41,885 bases of DNA, taken from assembly GCA_022786995.1 (NCBI GenBank), contig JALFUW010000040.1, positions 1 to 41,885 on the forward strand, given 5' to 3'. How positions within the stretch are numbered: position 1 is the first letter of the stretch; each line of letters opens with the position of its first letter. A program made the position numbers and the translations under genes. This document shows positions 13,699 through 21,463 of the stretch, piece by piece. Under the pieces are notes generated by a model. The model ran no database searches, was not told where the DNA came from, and saw only the letters and a program-made list of their open reading frames with translations. This stretch comes from Clostridiales bacterium (lineage in GTDB: Bacteria; Bacillota; Clostridia; Oscillospirales; Oscillospiraceae).

Positions 13699-14048
13699 CT
13701 AACATTTTGAGGCGGTTTGAAAGACCCCCAAATTGGCTTGGCGTTAATTTGGCGTTATTTTTTTGAAGGATTCAAATTTTTGGAAAAACGAGATTTTGAA
13801 AAACCGGATTTTTCGAACTTTTTTGAGGTAATTCATTTTTGGTGAAAAATAGACGCAACGGGACAGGGGAAATTGATTATTCCGAAAACTCGGAGAATAC
13901 TAAACTTTTTTGGCCGTTTTTGCTTCGACGATAACATGACGGTTTTGGATGAAACCACAACTTTTCAGAAGATACCAAAAGTTGCTGGGTACACCATCAT
14001 TTGGCGTTATTTTTTACGCTGGGAAGCAGCTTTCGGTGCCTCAACCAT
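13699..14048. other. AT-rich non-coding gap downstream of tRNA-Thr
   Basis: This is clearly more AT-rich than its surroundings and has no credible gene. TTTGGCGTTATTTTTT occurs near 13748 and again near 14000, a possible short direct repeat left by a mobile element. Base composition suggests foreign DNA. Confidence 0.4.
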
Positions 14049-14091
14049 AAAACAAAGCAGGTAGGACATGAAATCCGACCTGCTTTGTTTT
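14049..14091 (-). terminator. terminator after the ParB-integrase chimera
   Basis: Perfect 14-base stem AAAACAAAGCAGGT/ACCTGCTTTGTTTT just beyond the stop of the minus-strand gene. Confidence 0.75.
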
Positions 14092-14103
14092 ATACCTGAG
14101 TCA

Positions 14104-15183
14104 TTATGATCCGGTTTTGCAGAGCATATTTTCAAGGGCGTTGGATGCTGTGCGATCATTCTCTTTGAGGGCGTGGGCGTAGATGTTCATGGTCGTGGAA
14201 GCCTGTGCATGACCCAAGCGGTTGGACACGGTACGGACATCCTGATGCGCGGCGATCAGCAAGGTAGCTGATGTATGACGCAATCCGTGGAAGGGAATGT
14301 GCGGAAGTTGGTCGGCTGGCTCCTTGTCTGCATTGTAGCGATCTATGGCATCCTGAAAGGTGGCATAGGGTGTGGAGTAGCTCATCATGGAGCCGTCAGA
14401 CTGGGTAAAGAGCCAGTTCATAATTACATTTTTCTGCTCCATCATAATGGAAAGCATAGTGTCCTCATTTAGTTCTCCCCTCTGGCTCAGTTTTTTCATC
14501 CGCTGCGCCTGGGACAGTGATGGGGTGGCCTGCTCGCTGCTCATGGTTTCCACCAGCAGTTCCTGCTCCTGCTCTGAAAGAGCGGCAAGCTGATAGGCTG
14601 GGGTGAGGGCGATTTTCTTTTCGTCCACCATCCGCATCAGCGGCGGAGTGAGATTGTTCAGAGAAATGTAGTTGCGCACGGTGTCGCCGCTGACCCCATC
14701 CTTTTCTCCAATGAGATCATCACTTCGGAACTTTGCCGAACCGTTCGGCGAAGTTAAATCGGTCCTCGCACCCTGCCGTTTGATGGCATCCATTTTCATC
14801 TTGTATGCCCTGGCCCGTTCCGAGGGAAGAATGTCCTCCCGCTGGATGTTGCTGTCTACAAGCTGGATGACGGCTTCATCATCATTCAGGTTCAGAACGA
14901 TCACGGGCATGGAATCCTGCCCGGCCAGTTCGCAGGCATATTTCCGTCTGTGACCGGCAATCAGTTCATAGCCGCCTTCCGCACGGGGGCGGGCAATGGC
15001 AGGGACAAGAACACCGTTCTGGCTGACGCTTTCCTTTAGCTCCTGCATGGCAGAATCGTCACGCACGGCGAAGGGATTTTGCGGGTGCGGGTGAAGCTGG
15101 GATAACGGCACACGGAGAACGGAACCAGTCTTTTCCGGCGCTTCTTTGGCATGGCATTGCCTCCTTTCAGAGATTTTGGGCAT
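14104..15183 (-). pseudogene. ParB-tyrosine recombinase chimera
   Basis: Residues 15-250 are a ParB/Spo0J-type partition protein as carried by conjugative elements: PLSQLHPHPQNPF, the ELIAGHRRKYACELAG box, then a HTH region (GVSGDTVRNYISLNNL) and LSQRGELNEDTMLSIM. At about residue 252 (near 14430) the frame passes into the C-terminal third of a tyrosine recombinase: WLFTQSDGSMMSYSTPYATF, FHGLRHTSATL, LGHAQAST and the nucleophile in MNIYAHAL. The first catalytic arginine and lysine are missing, so recombination is unlikely. The SD AAAGGAGG is followed by an ATG at 15152 that is one frame off, while the in-frame ATG at 15183 precedes the SD. This suggests a one-base loss in the original start. 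It is probably a deletion-derived fusion from a decayed integrative element. Confidence 0.75.
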
Positions 15184-15188
15184 AGAAA

Positions 15189-15246
15189 AAGGGCATTCCC
15201 GTAGTGCGGAAATGCCCTTAATCTTGGATAAGGGAAGCCTTATCCG
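15189..15246. other. two hairpins upstream of the ParB chimera
   Basis: AAGGGCATT/AATGCCCTT and GGATAAGG/CCTTATCC form two adjacent stems in the leader of the minus-strand gene. They may be partition-site-like or attenuator structures; the role is open. Confidence 0.4.
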
Positions 15247-15404
15247 GGGGATATGAATTTGTCGTTAATTTAACACCTCCAAAAATTTGCCTTCATTCTG
15301 CTTGATTTTTCGGGTTGGAAAAGAACGAATAATCAGGTGGCAGAATCCCAAAAACCGTTGGTAATTCAGGGCTTTCCTGGTTTGTCGTAATTATACCGTA
15401 AGCG

Positions 15405-15575
15405 CACACGTTCGTCAATGCCATGCTGGGGGCCAATGTACCCGAGAAAGTGGTGTCAGCGGTGCTGGGACATTCTGGCATTCAGGTGACCATGGACACC
15501 TACTCCCATGTCAATACAGCCATGCAGGAGAAGGCGGTAGAGACTATGGACAAGATTCTGAATAATTTATGTTAG
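15405..15575 (+). pseudogene. C-terminal remnant of a tyrosine integrase
   Basis: A frame without a start encodes HTFVNAMLGANVPEKVV and SAVLGHSGIQVTMDTYSHV, then a final helix and TAG at 15573. These are the second half of the HxLRHT box, the LGHS motif and the nucleophile tyrosine segment of a phage-type integrase. Everything upstream of the catalytic histidine is missing. It lies on the opposite strand to the ParB chimera and is a second, independent integrase remnant next to tRNA-Ser. Confidence 0.8.
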
Positions 15576-15620
15576 CATTCATATTAGCAAACCGGCATTT
15601 TGAGCCCAAAAATCCGTCAA

Positions 15621-15663
15621 AACCCCGAAAGTTGGATTCCTCGATAACCCAACTTCCGGGGTT
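15621..15663. terminator. hairpin between integrase remnant and tRNA-Ser
   Basis: AACCCCGAAAGTTGG pairs with CCAACTTCCGGGGTT with a single mismatch, followed by AAAAAG; on the minus strand it is preceded by this A-run. Confidence 0.6.
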
Positions 15664-15678
15664 AAAAAGAATAGAATG

Positions 15679-15710
15679 AACCCCGGTATTCGTGTGAATA
15701 CCGGGGTTTT
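15679..15710 (-). terminator. terminator of tRNA-Ser(GGA)
   Basis: Perfect 13-base stem AACCCCGGTATTC/GAATACCGGGGTT with a 4-base loop, directly beyond the tRNA 3' end. Confidence 0.75.
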
Positions 15711-15713
15711 CAA

Positions 15714-15805
15714 TGGCGGAGAAGGAGGGATTTGAACCCTCGATACCCTTTTGGGGTATACACGATTTCCAATCGTGCGCGCTCGGCCAGCTACGCGACT
15801 TCTCC
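15714..15805 (-). tRNA. tRNA-Ser(GGA)
   Basis: Class II tRNA on the minus strand: acceptor GGAGAAG/CTTCTCC, anticodon stem ACGAT/ATCGT with loop TTGGAAA (anticodon GGA), a long variable arm TATACCCC..GGGTATC, T-loop TTCAAAT and encoded CCA. Confidence 0.92.
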
Positions 15806-15835
15806 ATGCGCTGTAGGCTTACTGCCGACTCGGAT

Positions 15836-15864
15836 ATAATACACGAAGCGCAAAGAAATGTCAA
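15836..15864 (-). promoter_or_regulatory. consensus promoter of tRNA-Ser(GGA)
   Basis: Minus strand TTGACA, 17-base spacer, TATTAT, about 30 bases upstream of the tRNA. Confidence 0.85.
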
Positions 15865-15912
15865 GCATTATTTTTCCTTTTTCGGACATTTTTTGTTCCA
15901 GAATTTGGCCTG

Positions 15913-15941
15913 TTCACAAAGAATTACAAATGTGTTACAAT
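15913..15941 (+). promoter_or_regulatory. sigma-A promoter of the SH3/C39-like gene
   Basis: TTCACA, 17-base spacer, TACAAT. Transcription near 15948 leaves only the starts at or after 15954 possible. Confidence 0.65.
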
Positions 15942-15953
15942 TTAAGCGCATAT

Positions 15954-16928
15954 ATGCGAGAAAACCAACGTGAGGTGGTACTTATTCGAAGATTTTTTCC
16001 TATTATTATCCTGATTTTGACATTACTGTCCCTGTCGCCCCGGGCCGCTGCCGCATCCTCCATCAAAGCCGGCGCGGTGACGACCTCAGGCGGCTCTCTG
16101 AATATCCGCACCCAGCCATCGACGGGAGCACCCAGCGCTGGATCTCTGAAAAAGGGAAGCTATATCACCCTGCATTCCCGCAGCGGAGATTGGTGGAAGG
16201 TGGAATACGACAAGGGCCGGTTTGGCTATTGCCATGCCAATTACATTACGGTGGTGCAGGGAACGGCGGTCAATGTGAACATCCGCTCCGGCAGTCTCAA
16301 CGTCCGCAGCGGCCCGGGCACCCAGTATGGCAAAACTGCGTCTTTGTATGCAGGAGAGCCGGTGCTTCTGCTCAGCACCAGCGGCGACTGGAGCCGGATT
16401 TTGTATCACGGCACAAAAACCGGCTACGTCAGCGCCCGATATCTGTCCGGCTATTACGGCCAGGTCTCTCTGGCGGTGCCGAATTTCAAGCAAAATGACA
16501 GCCGCTGGGCGGACAAATCGGTTGGTACCTCTGGCAAGCCTTTCTCTCAGATCGGCTGTGCCACCACGGCGGTAGCCATGATGGAATCGGCCAGGCAGGG
16601 GAGAACCATTTATCCCGATAGTATGTCCCAGCAGCTGCGCTACACGCCCTCCGGCGACCTGTACTGGCCCAGCCACTACATTGCCAGCGCGGAACCTAAC
16701 GGCTATCTGGAGCGGATCTATCAGAAGCTGGCCCAGGGCAAGCCGGTGCTGTTGGGCATGAAAAACAGCTATGGCTCCCAGCACTGGGTAGTGGTAACGG
16801 GTTTCAACGGCGGCAGTACGCTGACGGCTGGCGGCTTCACCATCCACGACCCCGGAACCTATAACCGAACCAACCTTGGACAGCTCGTGAGCGCCTATCC
16901 GACCTTCTATAAATTCTTTACCTATTAA
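15954..16928 (+). CDS. secreted SH3b and C39-like peptidase domain protein
   Basis: A signal peptide (RRFFPIIILILTLLSLSPRAAAA) is followed by two bacterial SH3 domains, each with a SLNIRTQPS/SLNVRSGPG motif. A C39-like papain-fold domain follows: Cys in FSQIGCATTAVAMM, His in SQHWVVVTGF, Asp in IHDPG. It probably binds cell wall and cleaves peptides or stem peptides outside the cell. The coordinates use ATG 15954, which lies only about 6 bases after the predicted transcript start. The good SD GAGGTGG (15972) instead points to ATT at 15984, where one base change would give ATG and the expected MRRFF signal peptide. Confidence 0.8.
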   Translation: MRENQREVVLIRRFFPIIILILTLLSLSPRAAAASSIKAGAVTTSGGSLNIRTQPSTGAPSAGSLKKGSYITLHSRSGDWWKVEYDKGRFGYCHANYITVVQGTAVNVNIRSGSLNVRSGPGTQYGKTASLYAGEPVLLLSTSGDWSRILYHGTKTGYVSARYLSGYYGQVSLAVPNFKQNDSRWADKSVGTSGKPFSQIGCATTAVAMMESARQGRTIYPDSMSQQLRYTPSGDLYWPSHYIASAEPNGYLERIYQKLAQGKPVLLGMKNSYGSQHWVVVTGFNGGSTLTAGGFTIHDPGTYNRTNLGQLVSAYPTFYKFFTY

Positions 16929-16932
16929 AAAG

Positions 16933-16961
16933 ACCGGGCTGGGATCAACCAGCCCGGTTTG
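16933..16961. terminator. bidirectional terminator
   Basis: ACCGGGCTGG/CCAGCCCGGT stem with AAAAAG before and TTTGTT after, between convergent genes. Confidence 0.75.
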
Positions 16962-16965
16962 TTAC

Positions 16966-17976
16966 TTACAGCAGTCGGATGCCGGCCTTTTCACAGGCCT
17001 CCACCGTGGCCTGATCCCAGACGCTGGACTGCACCTCACCGATGTGGGCGCAGCCCATCATCAGCATGGCAAGTCTTGACTGACCGATACCGCCGCCGAT
17101 GGTCAGGGGCAGTTCCCCCTTCAGCAGCATCTGATGGAAGGGAAGGCTCCGGCGTTCATCGCAGCCTGCCTCCGTCAGCTGACGGTCCAGGGATTCCGCG
17201 TCCACGCGGATACCCATGGAGGAAACCTCCAGCGCCCGATTCAGGATGTCGTCCCAGAAGAAAATGTCGCAGTTTAAGTCCCAGTCATCGTAGTCCGGGG
17301 CCCGGCCATCGTGGGGCTTGCCGGAGCGGAGGGCACGGCCAATCTGCATGATACAGGCGGTTTTGTGCTCCTTCACATAGGCGTTTTCCCGCGCAGAGCC
17401 GGTGGGCAGGTCGGGGTACATGTCTTCCAGCTCCTGGGTGGTGATGAAGCTGACCTCCCGGTGAAGCACCGTACGCAGCTGGGGATAGCGGACGTGGAGC
17501 CGGTCATTGGTATCGCAGATGGCGTTCACAATCGCCTTGACAATGAGCTTCAGGAAGTCCAGATTCCGATTTTCCCGGGTAATGACCTTCTCCCAGTCCC
17601 ACTGGTCAACGTAAATGGAGTGGACGTTGTCCAGCTCCTCGTCCCGGCGAATGGCGTTCATGTCGGTGTACAGGCCGTTGCCCACGGTAAAATGGTACCG
17701 CTTCAGGGCCAGACGCTTCCATTTGGCCAGAGAATGCACCACCTGGGCATCGGCCCCTACGGCGGGAATGTCAAAGGACACAGGCCGCTCGTAGCCGTTC
17801 AGGTTATCGTTGAGGCCGGAGCTTTCGGTGACGAACAGGGGAGCGGAGACGCGCTTTAAGTTCAGTGCCTTGGAAAACTCCTCCTGAAAGGTATCCTTGA
17901 TGTAGGCAATGGCACGCTGGGTGTCGTAGGCATCCAGTTTGGGGCTGTAGCCCTGAGGAATCACGATTTTATTCAT
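16966..17976 (-). CDS. asnA: aspartate-ammonia ligase
   Basis: A 336-residue ammonia-dependent asparagine synthetase, which joins aspartate and ammonia using ATP to give asparagine and AMP. It is related to class II aminoacyl-tRNA synthetases: APLFVTESSGLNDNLNG near the N-terminus, VHSLAKWKRLAL, HSIYVDQWDWE, and the ATP-binding C-terminal GGGIGQSRLAMLMM. Length matches E. coli AsnA. The ATG at 17976 follows GGAAAGG and gives the standard start; an upstream ATG at 18066 lies before the promoter. A promoter is visible at 18011-18038. Confidence 0.95.
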   Translation of the reverse strand: MNKIVIPQGYSPKLDAYDTQRAIAYIKDTFQEEFSKALNLKRVSAPLFVTESSGLNDNLNGYERPVSFDIPAVGADAQVVHSLAKWKRLALKRYHFTVGNGLYTDMNAIRRDEELDNVHSIYVDQWDWEKVITRENRNLDFLKLIVKAIVNAICDTNDRLHVRYPQLRTVLHREVSFITTQELEDMYPDLPTGSARENAYVKEHKTACIMQIGRALRSGKPHDGRAPDYDDWDLNCDIFFWDDILNRALEVSSMGIRVDAESLDRQLTEAGCDERRSLPFHQMLLKGELPLTIGGGIGQSRLAMLMMGCAHIGEVQSSVWDQATVEACEKAGIRLL

Positions 17977-18010
17977 AGCTGCTTCAACCTTTCCGTGAAA
18001 TATGCTTTCT

Positions 18011-18038
18011 ATTGTATTCGTTTTCGGTATAAAATCAA
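18011..18038 (-). promoter_or_regulatory. sigma-A promoter of asnA
   Basis: Minus strand TTGATT, 16-base spacer, TACAAT, about 35 bases upstream of the start codon. Confidence 0.7.
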
Positions 18039-18187
18039 GGAAAATTTTTCTTCGCCGCGCAATCAAATACCCGCTCCCGTTTGTACGTTAGCAAATTGAT
18101 TCTGTAGTTAGCAAAAACGTTTTAATGTCTATCAATATCAATGAACAAATCAACTGCAAATTCACAAAATATTCACACTAAAACATG

Positions 18188-18222
18188 AAAAACGCCTAGT
18201 TTTTTGAAAACTAAGCGTTTTT
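18188..18222 (-). terminator. terminator of the tRNA-Ser pair
   Basis: AAAAACGC..TAGTTTT pairs with AAAACTA..GCGTTTTT just beyond the tRNA-Ser(TGA) 3' end. Confidence 0.7.
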
Positions 18223-18225
18223 CGG

Positions 18226-18314
18226 TGGCGGAGAGAGTGGGATTCGAACCCACGGTGGGTTGCCCCATCACCAGTTTTCAAGACTGGCTCCTTAAACCCC
18301 TCGGACATCTCTCC
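18226..18314 (-). tRNA. tRNA-Ser(TGA)
   Basis: Acceptor GGAGAGA/TCTCTCC, anticodon stem CCAGT/ACTGG with loop CTTGAAA (anticodon TGA), long variable arm, T-loop TTCGAAT, encoded CCA. It is downstream of tRNA-Ser(GCT) in the same transcript. Confidence 0.93.
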
Positions 18315-18321
18315 AGATACA

Positions 18322-18347
18322 GAAAAACCGCCAATCGGCGGTTCTTC
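18322..18347 (-). terminator. hairpin between the two tRNA-Ser genes
   Basis: AACCGCC/GGCGGTT with a 4-base loop, flanked by AAA and TTCTTC; may be a partial terminator or processing site. Confidence 0.5.
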
Positions 18348-18349
18348 TG

Positions 18350-18441
18350 TGGCGGAGTGAGAGGGATTTGAACCCTCGCGCGGCTTTTGACCGCCTACTC
18401 CCTTAGCAGGGGAGCCCCTTCGGCCTCTTGGGTATCACTCC
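18350..18441 (-). tRNA. tRNA-Ser(GCT)
   Basis: Acceptor GGAGTGA/TCACTCC, anticodon stem CCCCT/AGGGA-type arm with loop CTGCTAA (anticodon GCT), long variable arm GTAGGCGG..CCGC, T-loop TTCAAAT, encoded CCA. Confidence 0.92.
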
Positions 18442-18473
18442 GAATCAAAAAGTATTCAACTGATTGCCAAAGT

Positions 18474-18502
18474 ATTCTAGCACAGCGTGGTAAGTTTGTC
18501 AA
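18474..18502 (-). promoter_or_regulatory. promoter of the tRNA-Ser pair
   Basis: Minus strand TTGACA, 17-base spacer, TAGAAT, about 33 bases upstream of tRNA-Ser(GCT). Confidence 0.85.
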
Positions 18503-18569
18503 GGGAAAAAAGGCTTTTTGCTGGAAAAACGGTAATGCCGGGAAGCATCCACGCTCCCCGGCAGGGAGC

Positions 18570-19211
18570 TTACATCATTTTAATCAGCTCCAGCAGCTGC
18601 TGTGTGGTATCCGCGATGGCCACGGCACCGGCTTCCATCATTTCCTCCGCGCTGCCATAGCCCCAGCTGACACCGATGGCGGGAATCCCGTGGGCCTTAG
18701 CGCCCAGCACGTCATATTTGGTGTCTCCCACCATGACCATATCCTCTTTGGCCCCGCTCTGCGCCAGAAGATAGGCGATGACGGCATCCTTGGTGCTCCG
18801 GGAGGTGTCTGTGGAAGCGCCGCAGATGCGGTCAAAATAGGGGGCAAGGCCGAATTTTTCCAGAATGGTCACGGACATTTCCTCGGGCTTGGAGGTGGCG
18901 ACATAGAGGGTATAGCCCTCGCTTTTCAGGGCTTCCAGCAGCGCTTTCACACCGGGATAGGGTGTATTTTCGAACATGCCCGTGGGGATATAGCGGCTGC
19001 GGTAGACCCGGATGGCCTCGTCGGTTTTCTCTGCCGGAACGCCGAATTTTTGGAAGGTTTCATACAGCGGTGGGCCGACAAAGACCCGCATTTCCTCCCG
19101 GGATGGCACAGGCAGGCCGAAATGCCGGAGCGCCAGGGCGGCGCAATTGATGATTCCCTCGCCGGAGTCGGTGAGGGTTCCGTCCAGGTCAAATAACACT
19201 GTCGTTTTCAT
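18570..19211 (-). CDS. HAD-family phosphatase (phosphoglycolate phosphatase-like)
   Basis: A 213-residue haloacid dehalogenase-superfamily hydrolase. Motif I is VLFDLDGTLTDSGEG (nucleophile Asp), motif II ATSKPEE, motif III a Lys in STKDAV, and motif IV MVGDTKYDVLGAKAHG. The helical cap between motifs I and II puts it with PGP/5'-nucleotidase-like subfamily IA enzymes, which remove phosphate from small molecules; the substrate is unknown. AAGGAGA lies upstream, overlapping the stop of the ZIP transporter gene, so both form one operon read from the promoter at 19990. Confidence 0.88.
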   Translation of the reverse strand: MKTTVLFDLDGTLTDSGEGIINCAALALRHFGLPVPSREEMRVFVGPPLYETFQKFGVPAEKTDEAIRVYRSRYIPTGMFENTPYPGVKALLEALKSEGYTLYVATSKPEEMSVTILEKFGLAPYFDRICGASTDTSRSTKDAVIAYLLAQSGAKEDMVMVGDTKYDVLGAKAHGIPAIGVSWGYGSAEEMMEAGAVAIADTTQQLLELIKMM

Positions 19212-19223
19212 GTACGTTTCTCC

Positions 19224-19967
19224 TTATCCCAACAGTACGTCAGAAATGAGCATCACACAGAAGCCCACCAGCAATGCGTAGGTGGCGCTGCTTTCGTGGT
19301 CGTGATGGGTTTCAGGAATCATTTCGTCGCTGATGACGTACAGCATGGTTCCGCCCGCAAAGGCCAGGGCGAAGGGCAGAATGGCGGAAGCCGCGCTGAC
19401 GGCGAAGTAGCCCAGCAGCGTACCCAGAACCTCAATGAGACCTGTTGCCAGAGCGCACAGGAAGGTTCTTCTGGGGCTGATGCCCGCCGCCAGCATGGGG
19501 CCGATGATAACCATGCCCTCGGGGATATTCTGCAGGGCAATGCCGCCCGCAATCAGGATGGCTTCCGCCATGTTCTCAGAGCCAAAGCTCACACCGGCGG
19601 CCAGACCCTCGGGCAGGTTGTGAATGGCGATGGCGGAGACGAACAGCAGAACCTTGTCAAGCCGCTGATTGCCCGGATGGGATTCGGAATCCACACCCGC
19701 TAAATGATGCAGATGGGGCACCAGCCGATCCGCCAGATTCAGGCAGATGGCTCCGGCAAAGATGCCTGCCACGGTAATGAGGGCATTTCCGTAGTCCAGT
19801 GAGGGGAGAATCAGTCCCAGCACGGCGGCGGCCAGCATAACTCCGGCGGCAAAGGCCAGCACCAGATCGCTGAAACGGTGGGAAATATCTTTGATGAGAA
19901 ATCCGGCGACGGCGCCGACGACGGTGGCGCCGCCCACGCCAAGGGCGGTCAATAATACAAGCTCCAT
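19224..19967 (-). CDS. ZIP-family metal transporter
   Basis: A 247-residue protein with about eight hydrophobic helices and the ZIP signature HNLPEGLAAGVSFGSENM in helix 4, then NIPEGMVIIGPML in helix 5. These His/Glu residues line the metal path. A histidine-rich segment (HLHHLAGVDSESH) lies in the cytoplasmic loop and HHDH near the C-terminus. It would import zinc or another divalent metal. GGAGG precedes the ATG at 19967. It is the first gene of an operon with the HAD phosphatase. Confidence 0.88.
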   Translation of the reverse strand: MELVLLTALGVGGATVVGAVAGFLIKDISHRFSDLVLAFAAGVMLAAAVLGLILPSLDYGNALITVAGIFAGAICLNLADRLVPHLHHLAGVDSESHPGNQRLDKVLLFVSAIAIHNLPEGLAAGVSFGSENMAEAILIAGGIALQNIPEGMVIIGPMLAAGISPRRTFLCALATGLIEVLGTLLGYFAVSAASAILPFALAFAGGTMLYVISDEMIPETHHDHESSATYALLVGFCVMLISDVLLG

Positions 19968-19989
19968 AGGAATAACCTCCTTTTTCGCT

Positions 19990-20018
19990 ATTTTAGCATA
20001 ATCCTTCTCAGAATGCAA
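19990..20018 (-). promoter_or_regulatory. sigma-A promoter of the ZIP-HAD operon
   Basis: Minus strand TTGCAT, 17-base spacer, TAAAAT, about 22 bases upstream of the start codon. Confidence 0.7.
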
Positions 20019-20061
20019 TCCGGGCCGTTGTGACAGTATTACAGAAAAATGCAGTTTTCTG

Positions 20062-20090
20062 TTGCGATTTGCCAGCAGATTTGATAGAAT
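20062..20090 (+). promoter_or_regulatory. sigma-A promoter of the membrane protein gene
   Basis: TTGCGA, 17-base spacer, TAGAAT. Divergent from the ZIP operon promoter. Confidence 0.6.
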
Positions 20091-20126
20091 ACAAAAAGAG
20101 AATTCTGAGGAATGTGGAGTAGTTTT

Positions 20127-21437
20127 ATGAGAATGAAAGACAAATGCCCCGCCGGATTGTGGCAGTTCGGAAAGTGCGCCGCGGCGTTCTGCCTGTCTGT
20201 GGTGATTGCCATGGGTGCGCTGCTGGCCGCGTGCTTCGCACCGCAGGATAAAATCAACGAGAATCTGCTGGAATCAGCCTATGGCATCTCCATCGAGGGG
20301 CAGTACCCGGTGATTGGCGACAGAAAGATCAACTCCCTGCTGGACAACGCTACAGATACCGCCATCCTCCGGGCCACCGTCGGAATGAACCGCGATTATC
20401 TGGGTTCGGTTTTGACGAACCCTCTCTACTCGTACAATGTGGAGCTAAAGGAAGGGGAGGACTACGCCGTTAAATGCCTTGAACTGTACAGCTCCGGGAT
20501 GCGGCACGACGGGGAATTTCTGTATGTCCGCTACTGGATGGGCTTCCGGGCGATTCTGCGGTGGCTTTTTGTGTTCTTTGACTATTATCAGGTAAAACGA
20601 TACGCAGGCTTCCTGTTTTTTGTGCTGTTCGCGCTGGTGCTGTGCGACATCGCCAAGCGGGTGGATTCGAAGACGGCCTTTGCCTTCGCGGTTAGCGTCA
20701 TACTGGTGCGGCCCCAGGTGATTGTGAACAGCCTGCAATTCCTGCCCTGCTTCCTGATCGCGTTTTTTGCCATGCTGGCGGTTCCGCTGCTGGAAGACAA
20801 GCCCCAATGGGATGGGGTGTTCTTCCTGGAAATCGGAATCCTGACCATGTATTTTGATTTCTACACCACACCGCTGGTTGCGGTGGGCCTGCCGCTGGTA
20901 TACCTGGCAGTGCTGCGGGCGCGGCAGGGAAAGCCCAGTACGCTGAGATGGATGCTCAGGTGCGTCCTGATCTGGCTGGCGGGCTATGCCCTGATGTGGA
21001 TGGCGAAGCTGACCCTGACCAGCCTTCTGACCTCCGTCGATGGCCTGAAGGATGGATTTGCGGCATTTTCCAGACGGATGGGCATTGTAAAATCCGAGGG
21101 CTATGAGCAGTATTACAGCCTGACGCTGGCCTTTGAAAACCTGCGGTCGGTGATTTTCAGCGACCCGGAGGGGAAGGCGGTCTATCTGCTGGGCGCGGGG
21201 CTGACGGCCCTGTCCATCTGCGTGTGCGCCTTGAGGCAAAAGCTCCGGCTGCCGGTGTTTGCCAAATACCTGAATCTGCTGTTGCTGGCGGTGCTGCCTT
21301 TTATCTGGTTCTGCTGCACCGCCCAGCCCATCGCCATTCATTACTGGTATCAGTACCGCTCCATCGCGCTGACCCATTGGGCCGTGGGTGCCTATGTGAC
21401 CATGACCTTCTGGCAGGGAGAGCAATTACAGGCATAA
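20127..21437 (+). CDS. polytopic membrane protein of unknown function
   Basis: A 436-residue protein. One N-terminal transmembrane helix (AAFCLSVVIAMGALLAACFA) is followed by a roughly 110-residue outside domain and then about eight to nine helices. The layout resembles membrane glycosyltransferase-C or sugar-lipid processing proteins, but I see no clear motif. AGMRHDGEFLYVRYWMGFRAILRW directly precedes the helical core. GTGGAG lies 7 bases before the chosen ATG at 20127. It stands alone, divergent from the ZIP operon and convergent with the radical SAM gene. Confidence 0.7.
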   Translation: MRMKDKCPAGLWQFGKCAAAFCLSVVIAMGALLAACFAPQDKINENLLESAYGISIEGQYPVIGDRKINSLLDNATDTAILRATVGMNRDYLGSVLTNPLYSYNVELKEGEDYAVKCLELYSSGMRHDGEFLYVRYWMGFRAILRWLFVFFDYYQVKRYAGFLFFVLFALVLCDIAKRVDSKTAFAFAVSVILVRPQVIVNSLQFLPCFLIAFFAMLAVPLLEDKPQWDGVFFLEIGILTMYFDFYTTPLVAVGLPLVYLAVLRARQGKPSTLRWMLRCVLIWLAGYALMWMAKLTLTSLLTSVDGLKDGFAAFSRRMGIVKSEGYEQYYSLTLAFENLRSVIFSDPEGKAVYLLGAGLTALSICVCALRQKLRLPVFAKYLNLLLLAVLPFIWFCCTAQPIAIHYWYQYRSIALTHWAVGAYVTMTFWQGEQLQA

Positions 21438-21463
21438 CGCAAGCGGGGCACGCTGCCCCGCTT

